DNA from: Streptomyces lomondensis
Lineage (GTDB): Bacteria > Actinomycetota > Actinomycetes > Streptomycetales > Streptomycetaceae
Direction of reading: 5' to 3'
Assembly: GCF_014651035.1 (NCBI RefSeq)
Contig: NZ_BMWC01000014.1
Coordinates: 1-64,000, forward strand
DNA: 64,000 bases
In this document: in pieces, positions 1 through 10,462 of the stretch
Position numbering within the stretch: position 1 is the stretch's first letter
How the letters are laid out: every line of letters starts with the position of its first letter
Notes under the pieces: generated by a model
Told to the model about the DNA's origin: nothing
Database searches by the model: none
Seen by the model: only the letters and a program-made list of their open reading frames with translations
Position numbers and translations under genes: made by a program

Positions 1-647
1 CGCTCGGGGGTGCCCTCGGAGCGGGGGAAGAACTCGTACCAGGAGCCGTACAGCGCCCGCTCCCGCTCCACCAGCAGGGGCAGGGGCTCGGAGGTGGTGA
101 CCAGGTCGCGCAGGGGATGGCGGGCCAGGACCGCGTCCACCTCGGGCGTCAACGCCGCCGCCAGCCGGGACGCCGGGGGCAGCGTGTCGTCGCGCAGCGC
201 CTGCGCCGCCTCGAGCAGCACACCGCGGCCGGCCTCCTTCGGCACGCCGGCCGCCGCTCGCTCGTACAGGTCGGCGCCCTCCTCCAGGACCAGGCCCTGG
301 TCGATGCCGGCCGGGACCTTTATGCCCGCCGTGTGACGCCAGGTGGCCACCGGATCGCTCCAGGCCTCCACCCGGTACGTCCAGCGGCCGACCGCGTCCG
401 CGGTGACCTCCGCGCCCCAGCGGTCGCTGCCCGGGGCCAGCTCGCGCATGGGCGTCCACGGACCGGGGCGGCCCTCGGGATCCTTCAGCACGACATTGGC
501 GGCCACCGCGTCGTGCCCCTCCCGGAACACGGTGGCGGTGACCTCGAACGTCTCTCCCACGACCGCCTTGGCCGGCCGGTTGCCGCTCTCCACGGCCGGG
601 CGGACGTCCCGTACCGGGATACGGCCGATGGCCCGGGTCCTACTCAT
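1..647 (-). CDS. glgE: GlgE, maltose-1-phosphate maltosyltransferase, N-terminal part (cut by window edge)
   Basis: The enzyme transfers maltosyl units from maltose-1-phosphate onto alpha-1,4-glucan in the trehalose-to-glucan pathway. About 215 N-terminal residues are visible. They start MSRTRAIGRIPVRDV and include the GlgE N-terminal (DUF3416) region, ending at LYGSWYEFFPRSEG, a signature of this family. The GH13 catalytic domain lies outside the window. The ATG at 647 has a strong Shine-Dalgarno, GGAGGTGA, a few bases upstream. It is divergent from the PepA2-like/glgX pair, which fits a glucan-metabolism locus. Streptomyces often carries two glgE loci; which one this is cannot be told from the fragment. 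Confidence 0.93.
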   Translation of the reverse strand, partial: MSRTRAIGRIPVRDVRPAVESGNRPAKAVVGETFEVTATVFREGHDAVAANVVLKDPEGRPGPWTPMRELAPGSDRWGAEVTADAVGRWTYRVEAWSDPVATWRHTAGIKVPAGIDQGLVLEEGADLYERAAAGVPKEAGRGVLLEAAQALRDDTLPPASRLAAALTPEVDAVLARHPLRDLVTTSEPLPLLVERERALYGSWYEFFPRSEGTPE

Positions 648-720
648 GGTCCTCACCTCCACCGTGCTCGGAAGCCGGGCCCGGGGCCCGGTTCGGGGGA
701 CAAGATGTGCGCGAAGGCCG

Positions 721-1020
721 TTACCTTCCCGCCGGGGATCGGCGCTCCGCCGCCGGCGGTCTTCGTCCGACGGCGGCGGCCGGACGCGGCCGTTCGTCCT
801 GTTCCTCCAGACAGGTGACCTCGTTCGTGCGCAGGTACCGCTCGGCCGCGTCCGCCGCCTCCCGCGCGCAGCGCTTGCCCATCAGCACGCAGAGCGTGTA
901 GCCGGAGTCCTCGAACGTGGCCCGCACGGTGCGGTCGTTCGGTGCCGCGAGCATCACGCGTTCCCAGGCCCGGTAACGCCGCAACTGCCGGGCGACTTCG
1001 GCTTTGGCGGGTAGCAGCAT
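721..1020 (-). CDS. DUF5133 domain small protein
   Basis: A 99-residue protein starting MLLPAKAEVARQLRRYRAWE and containing GYTLCVLMGKRCAREAADAA, the pattern I recognise as the actinobacterial DUF5133 family of unknown function. The start at 1020 is chosen over an in-frame upstream ATG because family members begin with MLLP and because GAAAGG lies about 8 bases upstream. The N-terminal two thirds is helical and charged; the C-terminal tail is arginine/proline-rich and low complexity. It stands alone between glgE and the glgX operon. No catalytic residues can be named. Confidence 0.75.
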   Translation of the reverse strand: MLLPAKAEVARQLRRYRAWERVMLAAPNDRTVRATFEDSGYTLCVLMGKRCAREAADAAERYLRTNEVTCLEEQDERPRPAAAVGRRPPAAERRSPAGR

Positions 1021-1381
1021 GGCGCCGATCACCTTTCGGGCTCGAGGGACACGGTCTCCCGACGGTCGGACGGCGGCCGCGCGCACAGCGACACGGACCC
1101 GTAACGGCGATCGAGTTCTTCACACATGGTGCATGCGCGGCGACGCAGCGTCTTGTTGGAGCTTCAACCAGTCGGGTTTCGGCTGCGCTGTCCAGGCCCT
1201 CAGAGTCTGCTCACTTGCGCGCTCCACCGCCTCAACCGTGCGCTCGTGTTGCACGAACGGGCTAGCCCCTTCAGGCTGAGGGTGACTCAGAAGCGATACG
1301 TGCTCACGTTCCGTGTTCGGGGCTCGTCCCGCAGACCGCGGGAGCGAGGAGGAGCTGAGCTTCGCGGTGAGGAGCCGACCG
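1021..1381. other. 361-bp intergenic region, divergent promoters
   Basis: No gene is visible here. It must hold the promoters for the DUF5133 gene (leftward) and the PepA2-like/glgX operon (rightward). It has a 10-bp palindrome, GGGCTAGCCC, at 1259-1268. I found no convincing paired -35/-10 elements. It is slightly less GC-rich than the flanking genes, as expected for regulatory DNA. Confidence 0.5.
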
Positions 1382-1890
1382 ATGAAGACCGCAGTGCCCT
1401 GCTACTACCACCTCGACGTGGAAGTCAGCCCGGAACGGGTGGGACAGGTCAGCCGCATTCTGGCCGCTCACCTGAGGTTCTGGGACCTGGACAACCTGGT
1501 CCAGCCCGTCTGCGGCGGCGCCGAGATGCTGCTCAAGGCCATCGACGAGCACGCCACGGACAAGAACACGTCGATCGAGATGTGGTGGAACGGCCAGCAT
1601 CTGATCACCGCCATCGGGGACAACGACCGCGCCCTGCGCCCGGATCAGGAGCTGCGCGGCTGCCTGGAGCACCTCGCGGCGATGAGCGACGGCTGGGGCT
1701 GCTGCGCCACCGAGACCGGCAGCAAGGTCATCTGGTTCTCGCAGCGCGCCCGCGCCGGCGAACGTGTCCCGCTGGTGCCGACCGCGCCCGCCCCGCAGGA
1801 GCGGGAGGGCCTCGAGGTGCCCCGCGAGGTGCGCGTCGCGCAGCTGGCCGGCCCCGCCAGTACGCCGGGCGAGGTCCTGGAGGAGGCCCG

Positions 1891-1894
<4 letters not shown>
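1382..1894 (+). CDS. PepA2-like regulator, possible RsbW-type ATPase fold
   Basis: A 170-residue protein starting MKTAVPCYYHLDVEVSPERV, resembling streptomycete proteins annotated as Pep2/PepA2 or ATP-binding regulators found beside GlgE, TreS and GlgX genes. The middle contains GWGCCATETGSKVIWFS, which could correspond to the end of an HATPase-like domain, but no clear N-box or G-box is visible, so ATP binding is unproven. The C-terminal 40 residues are low complexity. The start at 1382 has GAGG/GGAG 8-14 bases upstream; an in-frame ATG at 1313 is less likely. Its TGA overlaps the GTG start of glgX by 4 bases (GTGA), implying coupled translation. The role is probably regulatory. Confidence 0.7.
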
Positions 1895-4059
<2,165 letters not shown>

Positions 4060-4079
4060 CGGCACCCGGGAGACCCTGG

Positions 4080-4883
4080 TCAGCGATCGCGCCGGGCCGT
4101 CACCGTGAACTGGGCGCCGTCGTGGTCGCGCAGCACCGCCTCGTCGCTGCCCTTGGACAGCACGCTGCCGCCGTGCAGCTCCGCGGCGCGGGTGCAGGCC
4201 TCCACGTCCTCGACGGTGAAGTGGACCTGCCAGTGCGGCCGGATCGTGGGATCCGGGGCCGCCTCCAGAGCCCCCGACTCGATCCGCGCCACCACGTCAC
4301 CGCGGCTGCGCAGCACGACCTCCCCGCCCTCGTAGTGGACCTCGCAGCAGCCGGGCCGCTCCGACGCCCAGTCGAGGACCTCGCCGTAGAAGATGGCCGC
4401 GTCGAAGGCGTCCCGGGTGTGGAGCGTGATGAAGGCCGGCTGCGCGTTGCGCCAGGTCTCCCAGTCGGTGAAGAGGTCGCCCTCCCAGATCCCGAACGTC
4501 GCCCCGTCCCGGTCGGCCAGCAGCGCCGCCCGCCCGGGCGGCAGCGAGATCGGCCCGACCGCGACCGTGCCCATGCGCTCCTGCACCCGCGCGACCGCCT
4601 CGTCCGCGCTGCGCACGGCGAAGTACGGCGTCCACGCCACCGCCATCTGCCACATGGTCGCCACCCCCGCGATGCCGGCCACCGGCGAGCCGTCCGCCAG
4701 CGCGATCCGGAACCGGTCGCCGAGCTTGGCCGGGCGCCACTGCCAGCCCAGCACGGCCCCGTAGAACTCCTCGGTGGCCTTGACGTCCCGGCTGGTCAGA
4801 CTCACCCAGCAGGGCGCACCGAACACGGAGTGTGATGAGACGACGTCCTTCGTGCGGGATGGGGTGGGCATGTCGTGGTTCAT
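4080..4883 (-). CDS. VOC (glyoxalase/bleomycin-resistance) family protein, two tandem modules
   Basis: A 267-residue protein with two vicinal-oxygen-chelate halves. The first opens CWVSLTSRDVKATEEFYGAV and the second opens AFITLHTRDAFDAAIFYGEV. The second half ends with HFTVEDVEACTRAAELHGG and QFTV, typical of the beta-alpha-beta3 repeat. Such proteins bind metal or small ligands and include glyoxalases, dioxygenases and antibiotic-binding proteins; no substrate can be assigned. The start at 4883 (MNHDMPTP) is chosen by similarity, although its Shine-Dalgarno is weak; MPTPSRTK at 4871 is an alternative. It is convergent with glgX, 20 bases apart. Confidence 0.8.
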   Translation of the reverse strand: MNHDMPTPSRTKDVVSSHSVFGAPCWVSLTSRDVKATEEFYGAVLGWQWRPAKLGDRFRIALADGSPVAGIAGVATMWQMAVAWTPYFAVRSADEAVARVQERMGTVAVGPISLPPGRAALLADRDGATFGIWEGDLFTDWETWRNAQPAFITLHTRDAFDAAIFYGEVLDWASERPGCCEVHYEGGEVVLRSRGDVVARIESGALEAAPDPTIRPHWQVHFTVEDVEACTRAAELHGGSVLSKGSDEAVLRDHDGAQFTVTARRDR

Positions 4884-5132
4884 GGCAGTCGCGTCCTGAT
4901 CTCGTCCTGGCAGACACCGGAGGAATGACACCAGTGTCCAACCGGAACCGCTGTGGGCGCCTGCCGAGTACCCCGGCGGCGGCGCCGAAACGGCGTCGAG
5001 GACCGGCCCGCTCCGCCCCGGTGGCACGGGGCGGTCCGAGTGACGACGATGGATGGGTCGGACACTGCGTCAAGGCACTCAAGCACCCAGTGATGCCTTG
5101 GGGGCAGCGGCGCACCGGACCCGGAGGTGACC

Positions 5133-5474
5133 ATGCCCACGGACGGGGGCTCGGAGCGGATCTTCGCGTTGCAGGCGGAAGTCCAGCAGCTGAAGGAGGC
5201 GGTCGTCTCCCACGCGGTCGTGGACCAGGCGATCGGGATGGTCGTGGCGCTGGGCCGGGTCTCGCCCGACCAGGGGTGGGCGGTGCTGAAGGAGGTCTCC
5301 CAGCACACCAACATCAAACTGCGCAACGTCGCGGAACTGATCATCATCTGGGGGCGTACCGGCGTGATGCCCGAGGAGATACGGGCCGAGCTGGAGGACG
5401 CCCTCGACCGCGCCGGCCCGACCCAGATCCCCGGCGCACCGCCGGAGCTGCCGGGAGCGCCGCCGGAGGCCTGA
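5133..5474 (+). CDS. ANTAR domain protein
   Basis: A 113-residue protein that is almost entirely an ANTAR domain, an RNA-binding module that usually acts by transcription antitermination. After a short helix (IFALQAEVQQLKEAVVSHAV) comes VDQAIGMVVALGRVSPDQGW and LKEVSQHTNIKLRNVAE, the three-helix ANTAR core. The C-terminus is proline/glycine-rich. There is no GAF, PAS or receiver domain, so any signal must reach it from elsewhere. The ATG at 5133 has GGAGG 5 bases upstream. It is convergent with the sigma-factor gene, 34 bases away. In Streptomyces such proteins often sit among stress-response genes, as here. Confidence 0.87.
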   Translation: MPTDGGSERIFALQAEVQQLKEAVVSHAVVDQAIGMVVALGRVSPDQGWAVLKEVSQHTNIKLRNVAELIIIWGRTGVMPEEIRAELEDALDRAGPTQIPGAPPELPGAPPEA

Positions 5475-5508
5475 CCCTCCGACGGCGCCGGGTCCCTCAG
5501 GCCCCCGC

Positions 5509-6300
5509 TCACCGGGCCTCGGTGAGCAGCTCCTCACGCAGATGGGCGAAGCAGCTGCTGAGCAGCCGCGAGACGTGCATCTGCGAGATGCCGAGCTGCT
5601 CGGCGATGCGGCTCTGCGTCATGCCCTTGAAGAACCGCAGGTAGAGGATGATGCGCTCGCGCTCCGGCAGGGCCTCCAGACAGGGCTTGACGGCCACGCG
5701 GTCGACGACGGTGTCGAAGGCCGGGTCCGGGCCGCCGATCGCGTCCCCGAGGGCGTAGCCGTCCGTGCCGGGCATCTCCGCCTCCAGCGACAGCGCGGAG
5801 AAGCACTCCAGGGCCTCCATGCCGGTGCGTACCTCGCCCTCGGTGAGGTGGGCGTACTCGGCGATCTCGGCGACCGTGGGGGTGCGGCCCGGGGTGGTCT
5901 GCGACAGCTCCTTGGCGGCGTGCCGCACCCGGTTGCGCAGGTCCTGGACCCGGCGGGGCACGTGCAGCGTCCACATGTGGTCACGGAAGTGGCGCTTGAT
6001 CTCGCCGGTGACCGTCGGCACGGCGTACGCCTCGAAGGCGTTGCCGCGTGCCGGGTTGTAGTGGTCGACGGCCTTGACGAGACCGAGGGCCGCCACCTGG
6101 TACAGGTCCTCCAGGGCCTCGCCACGGCCCCGGAAGCGGACGGCGATCCGCTCCGCCATGGGCAGCCAGGCCTCGACCAGCTCGTCGCGCAGGGCCTTGC
6201 GCTCGGGCCCCTCGGGCAGCCGCGCGAGACGGGCGAACGCCTCGGCGGTGTCGGGGGCGTCGTCGTGGGGGTGCGTTCGGGTGCTGCCGGCGCTGCGCAT
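5509..6300 (-). CDS. SigB/SigF-type RNA polymerase sigma factor
   Basis: A 263-residue group 3 sigma factor of the SigB/SigF/SigG family, used by Streptomyces in osmotic/oxidative stress and development. Region 2 has LEDLYQVAALGLVKAVDHYN and VPTVTGEIKRHFRDHMWTLH; region 3 follows (VPRRVQDLRNRVR, TPTVAEIAEYAHLTEGEV); region 4 has LPERERIILYLRFFKGMTQ and the helix-turn-helix SRIAEQLGISQMHVSRLLS. The start at 6300 is chosen because GGGAGG lies 8 bases upstream; an upstream GTG would overlap that site. No RsbW-like anti-sigma or RsbV-like antagonist gene is adjacent, which is common for SigB paralogues. A possible SigB-type promoter lies 135 bases upstream. Confidence 0.95.
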   Translation of the reverse strand: MRSAGSTRTHPHDDAPDTAEAFARLARLPEGPERKALRDELVEAWLPMAERIAVRFRGRGEALEDLYQVAALGLVKAVDHYNPARGNAFEAYAVPTVTGEIKRHFRDHMWTLHVPRRVQDLRNRVRHAAKELSQTTPGRTPTVAEIAEYAHLTEGEVRTGMEALECFSALSLEAEMPGTDGYALGDAIGGPDPAFDTVVDRVAVKPCLEALPERERIILYLRFFKGMTQSRIAEQLGISQMHVSRLLSSCFAHLREELLTEAR

Positions 6301-6435
6301 GGTGCGCACCTCCCTGAGCAGGTGCCGGATGGACAGACACCATGGGATGCGCGGAGTCGGACCTCACGGAGAACACCGGGGCCCGGCTGACCGGCTCCCA
6401 CGGACGTGCCTCCTGTCCGAAGCACTTCACTGCCC

Positions 6436-6461
6436 ATTCCCGGGCAGGGATATAACGAAAC
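6436..6461 (-). promoter_or_regulatory. Possible SigB-type promoter of the sigma-factor gene
   Basis: Read leftward, GTTTC (6461-6457) is followed after 15 bases by GGGAAT (6441-6436). This is one base off the Streptomyces SigB consensus of GNNT, a 14-16 base spacer and GGGTAY. It would allow autoregulation, as known for sigB. This is an inference from pattern alone. Confidence 0.35.
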
Positions 6462-6570
6462 AATTCAGACAATACGGCATTCGGGGCGCGTTGGCTCCGC
6501 CGCGGTTCCGAGCACCTCTCCCCAACCGCCCGGTACTCCCTTGACTTCTCTTGACCCCGCCTTGGACCGA

Positions 6571-6591
6571 TTAGCTCTGTTGCAGAGCTAA
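6571..6591. promoter_or_regulatory. Perfect 9-bp inverted repeat, likely MarR operator
   Basis: TTAGCTCTG, then TTG, then CAGAGCTAA: a perfect inverted repeat with a 3-base spacer, ending 9 bases before the ATG of the MarR gene. Size and position are typical for autoregulated MarR operators. A -10-like TAATCT overlaps its right end (6589-6594), so binding would block transcription. Confidence 0.75.
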
Positions 6592-6600
6592 TCTCGGCGC

Positions 6601-7056
6601 ATGGAGCCGGAGACCTTCCCCGAAGAGCTGGCCGACGCGCTCGTCGGGGTCCAGCGGCTGATCCGGCGGCGCCTGCGCCGCGAGATGCCCGACCCCCGGC
6701 TGCGCGGCGCCGAGGCCGAACTGCTGCGCCTGGTCGTCACCCGGCCCGGCATCGGCATCTCCGACGCGGCCAGGGACCTCGGTCTGGCGGCCAACTCGGT
6801 GTCGACCCTGGTCAACCAGCTGGCACGGGCGGGCTACCTGGTCCGCGAGACCGACCCGGCCGACCGGCGGGCCGCCCGGCTGCTGCCCACCTCCGCCGCC
6901 GAGACGCGGCTGCGCGAGTGGCGACGGCGCCGCGCGGCCCTCGTGCGCCGGCACGTGTCGGGCCTCGACGAGGCCGACCGGCAGGCGCTGCTCGCGGCGA
7001 TCCCGGCCCTGCGCAAGCTGGCCGACACCCTGCACGAGGAGGCCGAGGAGTCATGA
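6601..7056 (+). CDS. MarR family transcriptional regulator of the ABC exporter
   Basis: A 151-residue MarR-type winged-helix protein. The recognition region is ISDAARDLGLAANSVSTLVN and the wing includes GYLVRETDPADRRAARLL, the conserved MarR signature with the DRR motif. MarR proteins are usually repressors that release DNA on binding small molecules. The ATG at 6601 has no Shine-Dalgarno, but TAATCT at 6589-6594 would place transcription start at or next to the ATG, so a leaderless mRNA is likely. Its stop overlaps the ABC ATPase start (ATGA), so regulator and transporter form one operon, probably controlled by the inverted repeat just upstream. Confidence 0.92.
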   Translation: MEPETFPEELADALVGVQRLIRRRLRREMPDPRLRGAEAELLRLVVTRPGIGISDAARDLGLAANSVSTLVNQLARAGYLVRETDPADRRAARLLPTSAAETRLREWRRRRAALVRRHVSGLDEADRQALLAAIPALRKLADTLHEEAEES

Positions 7057-7901
7057 CCCGGGACACCGGCCGACGGCAGGCCGACGCCGTGGCCTGCACC
7101 GGCCTCGCCCACGCCTTCGACGACACCAGCGCCGTGGACGGACTCGACCTCACCGTCCGGCCGGGCGAGGTCTTCGGCCTGCTCGGCCCCAACGGCGCCG
7201 GCAAGACTACCGCCATCCGCTGCATCACCACCCTGCTGCCCGTCCCCGCCGGCATGGTCCGCGTCTTCGGACACGACGCCGCCGGGGACCGCATGGCCGT
7301 ACGCCGCCTGCTCGGCTACGTACCGCAGCAGCTGTCCGCCGACGCCGGACTCACCGGGCGGGAGAACGTCGCCCTGTTCGCCCGCGTCTTCGACGTGCCC
7401 CGCCGGGAACGCGCCGAGCGCGTCGCCCAGGCCCTGGCCGCCGTCGACCTCGCCGACGCCGCCGACCGCCTGGCCGCCACGTACTCCGGCGGCATGGTCC
7501 GCCGGCTCGAACTCGCGCAGGCCCTGGTCAGCGCCCCGCGCCTGCTGATCCTGGACGAGCCCACCATCGGCCTCGACCCGATCGCCCGCACCGGCGTGTG
7601 GGAGCACATCGGCGCCGTGCGCGCGGCCACCGGCATGACCGTGCTGGTGACCACCCACTACATGGACGAGGCCGACCAGTACTGCGACCGGGTCGCCCTG
7701 ATGCACCGCGGCCGGATCCGGGCCCTCGGCACCCCGGCCGAGCTCCGGGAGAGGCTCGGCGCACGCCGCCGCGCGGCTCCGGGCGCGCTGCCCACGCTGG
7801 AGGACGTCTTCCGGGACGTGGCGGGCAGCGGTCTCGACGACGAGGCAGGAGATTTCCGCGATGTCCGAAGCACCCGCCGCACCGCCCGCCGGGTCGGCTG
7901 A
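7053..7901 (+). CDS. ABC transporter ATP-binding protein (DrrA-like exporter)
   Basis: A 282-residue ATPase of the drug-export type that powers the permease encoded next. Walker A is GPNGAGKTT (residues 45-53), the Q-loop lies in YVPQQLSADAG, the signature is YSGGMVRRLELAQAL, Walker B is LLILDEPTIGLDP, and the switch histidine is in VTTHYMDEADQYCD. The C-terminus carries the usual short regulatory tail (LPTLEDVFRDVAG). The ATG at 7053 overlaps the MarR stop as ATGA. The 3' end overlaps the permease gene by 41 bases. Exported substrate unknown; the MarR partner suggests a toxic compound or antibiotic. Confidence 0.95.
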   Translation: MTRDTGRRQADAVACTGLAHAFDDTSAVDGLDLTVRPGEVFGLLGPNGAGKTTAIRCITTLLPVPAGMVRVFGHDAAGDRMAVRRLLGYVPQQLSADAGLTGRENVALFARVFDVPRRERAERVAQALAAVDLADAADRLAATYSGGMVRRLELAQALVSAPRLLILDEPTIGLDPIARTGVWEHIGAVRAATGMTVLVTTHYMDEADQYCDRVALMHRGRIRALGTPAELRERLGARRRAAPGALPTLEDVFRDVAGSGLDDEAGDFRDVRSTRRTARRVG

Positions 7902-8721
7902 CCCCGCCCCCGCCCACGGCATCGACCTGCTGCTGAAGCCCCCACGGCCCCGCGCCGCCTGGCGGCTGCTGCCCGCCCGCGTCGGCGCCATGTGCGCGGT
8001 CGAACTCCAGAAGCTGCGCCACGACCGCACCGAGCTGTACACCCGGGCGGTCCAGCCGGCCCTCTGGCTGCTGATCTTCGGCCAGACCTTCACCCGCATC
8101 AGGGCCATCCCCACCGGCGGCATCCCCTACGTCGACTACCTGGCGCCCGGCATCATCGCCCAGTCCGCGATGTTCATCGCCATCTTCTACGGCATCCAGA
8201 TCATCTGGGAGCGCGACGCCGGCATCCTGAACAAGCTCCTGGTCACGCCGACCCCGCGGTCCGCGCTGATCACCGGCAAGGCGTTCGCGGCGGGCGTGAA
8301 GTCGCTCGTCCAGGCCGTCGTCGTCCTGCTCATCGCCGCCCTGCTCGGCGTGGCCCTGACCTGGAACCCGCTCAAGTTGCTCGCGGTCGCCGCGATCGTC
8401 GTCCTCGGCTCGGCCTTCTTCTCCTGCCTGTCGATGACCATCGCCGGCATCGTCCTCAGCCGCGACCGCCTCATGGGCTTCGGGCAGGCGATCACCATGC
8501 CGCTGTTCTTCGGCTCCAACGCCCTGTACCCGGTGTCCGTGATGCCGGGCTGGCTCCAGGCCGCCAGCAGGGCCAACCCGCTCAGCTACGAGGTGGACGC
8601 CCTGCGCGGCCTCCTCCTCGGCACACCCCACCACCTGGCGTCCGACTTCGCGGTGCTGCTCGTGGCCGCCGCCCTCGGCGTCACCGCCGCCTCGGCCCTG
8701 CTGGGCCGTCTGGCCCGTTGA
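7861..8721 (+). CDS. ABC-2 type permease (DrrB-like)
   Basis: A 286-residue membrane protein with about six hydrophobic segments: ALWLLIFGQTFTRI, YLAPGIIAQSAMFIAIF, LVQAVVVLLIAALLGVAL, LLAVAAIVVLGSAFFSCL, a segment ending SNALYPVSVMPGW, and a C-terminal FAVLLVAAALGVTA. The motif NPLSYEVDALRGLL before the last segment is characteristic of DrrB/NodJ-type ABC-2 permeases. GGAG lies 10 bases before the ATG at 7861, which is inside the end of the ATPase gene, so the two are cotranslated. It should form a dimeric exporter with the preceding ATPase. Confidence 0.94.
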   Translation: MSEAPAAPPAGSADPAPAHGIDLLLKPPRPRAAWRLLPARVGAMCAVELQKLRHDRTELYTRAVQPALWLLIFGQTFTRIRAIPTGGIPYVDYLAPGIIAQSAMFIAIFYGIQIIWERDAGILNKLLVTPTPRSALITGKAFAAGVKSLVQAVVVLLIAALLGVALTWNPLKLLAVAAIVVLGSAFFSCLSMTIAGIVLSRDRLMGFGQAITMPLFFGSNALYPVSVMPGWLQAASRANPLSYEVDALRGLLLGTPHHLASDFAVLLVAAALGVTAASALLGRLAR

Positions 8722-8801
8722 TCTTCACCCGGGAAAGTGATGTGCGGCACGCTTCGGCAAGCGCTTTCTCCGACTGTCTCCGGATAACCGCTGGGCACGG
8801 C

Positions 8802-8816
8802 TTGATCACCGATCAA
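8802..8816. repeat. Small inverted repeat in intergenic region
   Basis: TTGATC, then ACC, then GATCAA: a perfect 6-bp inverted repeat about 100 bases upstream of the 8913 gene. It may be a regulator site, but it is short enough to occur by chance. Confidence 0.3.
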
Positions 8817-8912
8817 AAGGGATGAACTGCCAGGCCACAGCGCATTCTGCTCATTTGACAGTGCGCTCGGACCACAGATAGGAAGCAGCTTCCAGAGGTC
8901 GAGAGGTGCAGC

Positions 8913-9434
8913 GTGTACGAGCCGAACGTGGTCGGGGACTGGCAGGAGTACGACGAGCATGCCGGTCTGCGCGTCCGCGTCCACCGTCTGGAACTGGCCG
9001 AGCCGCCCCGGGGCCGTGACGACGCCGCCGAAGGGCTGACGTACTTCTGCCTCCGCGTGACGGTCGAGAACCGCGGCAGCCGGCACCTCGGTGTCCACCT
9101 GGAGGACGGCCAGATCGACGTACGGATCGGCCCGGACGGGGAGAGCGCCTTCATCGACTGGCGCAACTCGCAGTTCATCGAGGGCTTCGACGTCTATCCG
9201 CTGCGCCGGGCCACCGCCGTGCTGTACGCGGCCGGCGCCGAGGCGTCCCTGAGCCTGGTGGACGTCCAGGTCCAGCTGCGCGTCGAGGAGGAGTGGACCG
9301 ACCGCCGGCTGTGGTCGGGCGGCATCGGCGCGCACGAGGGGCCGGCCGGGGCCCAGCAGGGCGCCGTGCGCGACAGGCTGGCGCACCAGGTGAGCGTCTT
9401 CCTGCGGGACCAGGCGGAGGAAGGCACCGCCTGA
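8913..9434 (+). CDS. Conserved hypothetical protein
   Basis: A 173-residue protein I cannot assign to a named family. It starts MYEPNVVGDWQEYDEHAGLR and is predicted mostly beta strand, with LTYFCLRVTVENRGSRHLGV resembling the DUF4352-like immunoglobulin-type folds used in telomeric or secreted proteins, although there is no signal peptide. The C-terminus is helical and charged. GTG at 8913 has GAGAGG 5-12 bases upstream. The gene is followed 24 bases later by the convergent hemC and shows normal codon bias. Confidence 0.72.
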   Translation: MYEPNVVGDWQEYDEHAGLRVRVHRLELAEPPRGRDDAAEGLTYFCLRVTVENRGSRHLGVHLEDGQIDVRIGPDGESAFIDWRNSQFIEGFDVYPLRRATAVLYAAGAEASLSLVDVQVQLRVEEEWTDRRLWSGGIGAHEGPAGAQQGAVRDRLAHQVSVFLRDQAEEGTA

Positions 9435-9458
9435 TCCGGCGTCAGGGCCGCGCGGCGG

Positions 9459-10394
9459 TCAGTGCGGGATGCCGTCGATGATCTCGCGGGCGCCCTGCCG
9501 CAGCAGGGCCACGGCGACCGAGGTGCCGAGCGTGGCCGGATCGAGCCGGCCCGCCCACTCGTGGGCGTTCAGCCGCGTCTTGCCGTCCGGCGTGAACACG
9601 CAGGCGCGCAGGGACAGTTCGCCGCTGCGGTCCACCTGGGCGAACCCGGCGATGGGGCTGTTGCAGTGCCCCTGGAGCACATGCAGGAACATGCGCTCGG
9701 CGGTCGTCTCCCGGTAGGTGTCCGGATCGCCGAGTCCGCTCACCGCGTCGATCAGGTCGGCGTCGTCCTCACGGCACTGGAGGGCCAGGACGCCCGCGCC
9801 GATGGGCGGCATCATCGTCTCGGTGGAGAGGATCTCGCTGATCACGTCGGTCCGGCCGATGCGCTCCAGGCCGGAGACCGCGAGCAGCAGGGCGTCGGCC
9901 TCTCCGGCCTCCAGCTTGGCCAGGCGCCGGTTGGCGTTGCCCCGGAACGGCACGCACTCCAGATGCGGGTGCGTGGCGGCCAGTTGTGCGACGCGGCGCA
10001 CCGAGGAGGTGCCGATCCGGGTCCCGGCCGGCAGCTCGTCCAGGGTGAGCCCGCCCGGGTGGATCAGGGCGTCGCGGATGTCGTCCCGCTTGAGGAACGC
10101 GGCGAACACCGTCCCCGCCGGGAGCGGCCGGTCGGCCGGCACGTCCTTCACACAGTGCACGGCGAGGTCGGCCTCGCCGGCCAGCAGCGCCGCGTCGACC
10201 TCCTTGGTGAACGCGCCCTTGCCCTCGACCTGGGACAGATCGCCCATCCACTTGTCGCCGGTGGTCTTCACCGGGACGACCTCGGTGCGCACTCCGGGGT
10301 GGGCGGCGGCCAACTCGGCCCGGACGCGCTCCACCTGGGCGAGCGCCATGGGGGAGTCGCGGGAGACGATGCGGATCAGTTCGGGGACGGACAT
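9459..10394 (-). CDS. hemC: HemC, hydroxymethylbilane synthase (divergent, stand-alone copy)
   Basis: Condenses four porphobilinogens into hydroxymethylbilane in tetrapyrrole biosynthesis. The 311-residue protein has the expected landmarks: the N-terminal IRIVSRDSPMALAQVERV, the KD aspartate in AVHCVKDVPAD, IGTSSVRRVAQL and FRGNANRRLAKL for cofactor binding, and LQGHCNSPIAGFA containing the cysteine that carries the dipyrromethane cofactor. Several positions differ from the usual streptomycete sequence (HSLKD, RGNVxTR). No hemA, hemD or hemB gene is adjacent, so this may be a paralogue. The ATG at 10394 has a distant GGAGGG, 14 bases upstream. Confidence 0.88.
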   Translation of the reverse strand: MSVPELIRIVSRDSPMALAQVERVRAELAAAHPGVRTEVVPVKTTGDKWMGDLSQVEGKGAFTKEVDAALLAGEADLAVHCVKDVPADRPLPAGTVFAAFLKRDDIRDALIHPGGLTLDELPAGTRIGTSSVRRVAQLAATHPHLECVPFRGNANRRLAKLEAGEADALLLAVSGLERIGRTDVISEILSTETMMPPIGAGVLALQCREDDADLIDAVSGLGDPDTYRETTAERMFLHVLQGHCNSPIAGFAQVDRSGELSLRACVFTPDGKTRLNAHEWAGRLDPATLGTSVAVALLRQGAREIIDGIPH

Positions 10395-10462
10395 GCGGAC
10401 ACGATAGACCCTCCCCGGGGCGCGCTTGTGCCGTACCTCCCTCGATTGCCCGCCGGCGCACG

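Larger units (their letters stand above)
6301..6600. other. 300-bp divergent intergenic region
   Basis: Lies between the leftward sigma-factor gene and the rightward MarR/ABC operon. It contains the sigma gene's Shine-Dalgarno, a possible SigB-type promoter (6436-6461), an AT-richer patch at 6450-6485, and the MarR operator-like inverted repeat at 6571-6591. No gene is visible. Confidence 0.6.

Noticed and set aside
8802..8816. Inverted repeat TTGATC/GATCAA as a definite operator
   Set aside because: Only six bases per arm and no regulator adjacent; kept only as a low-confidence repeat.
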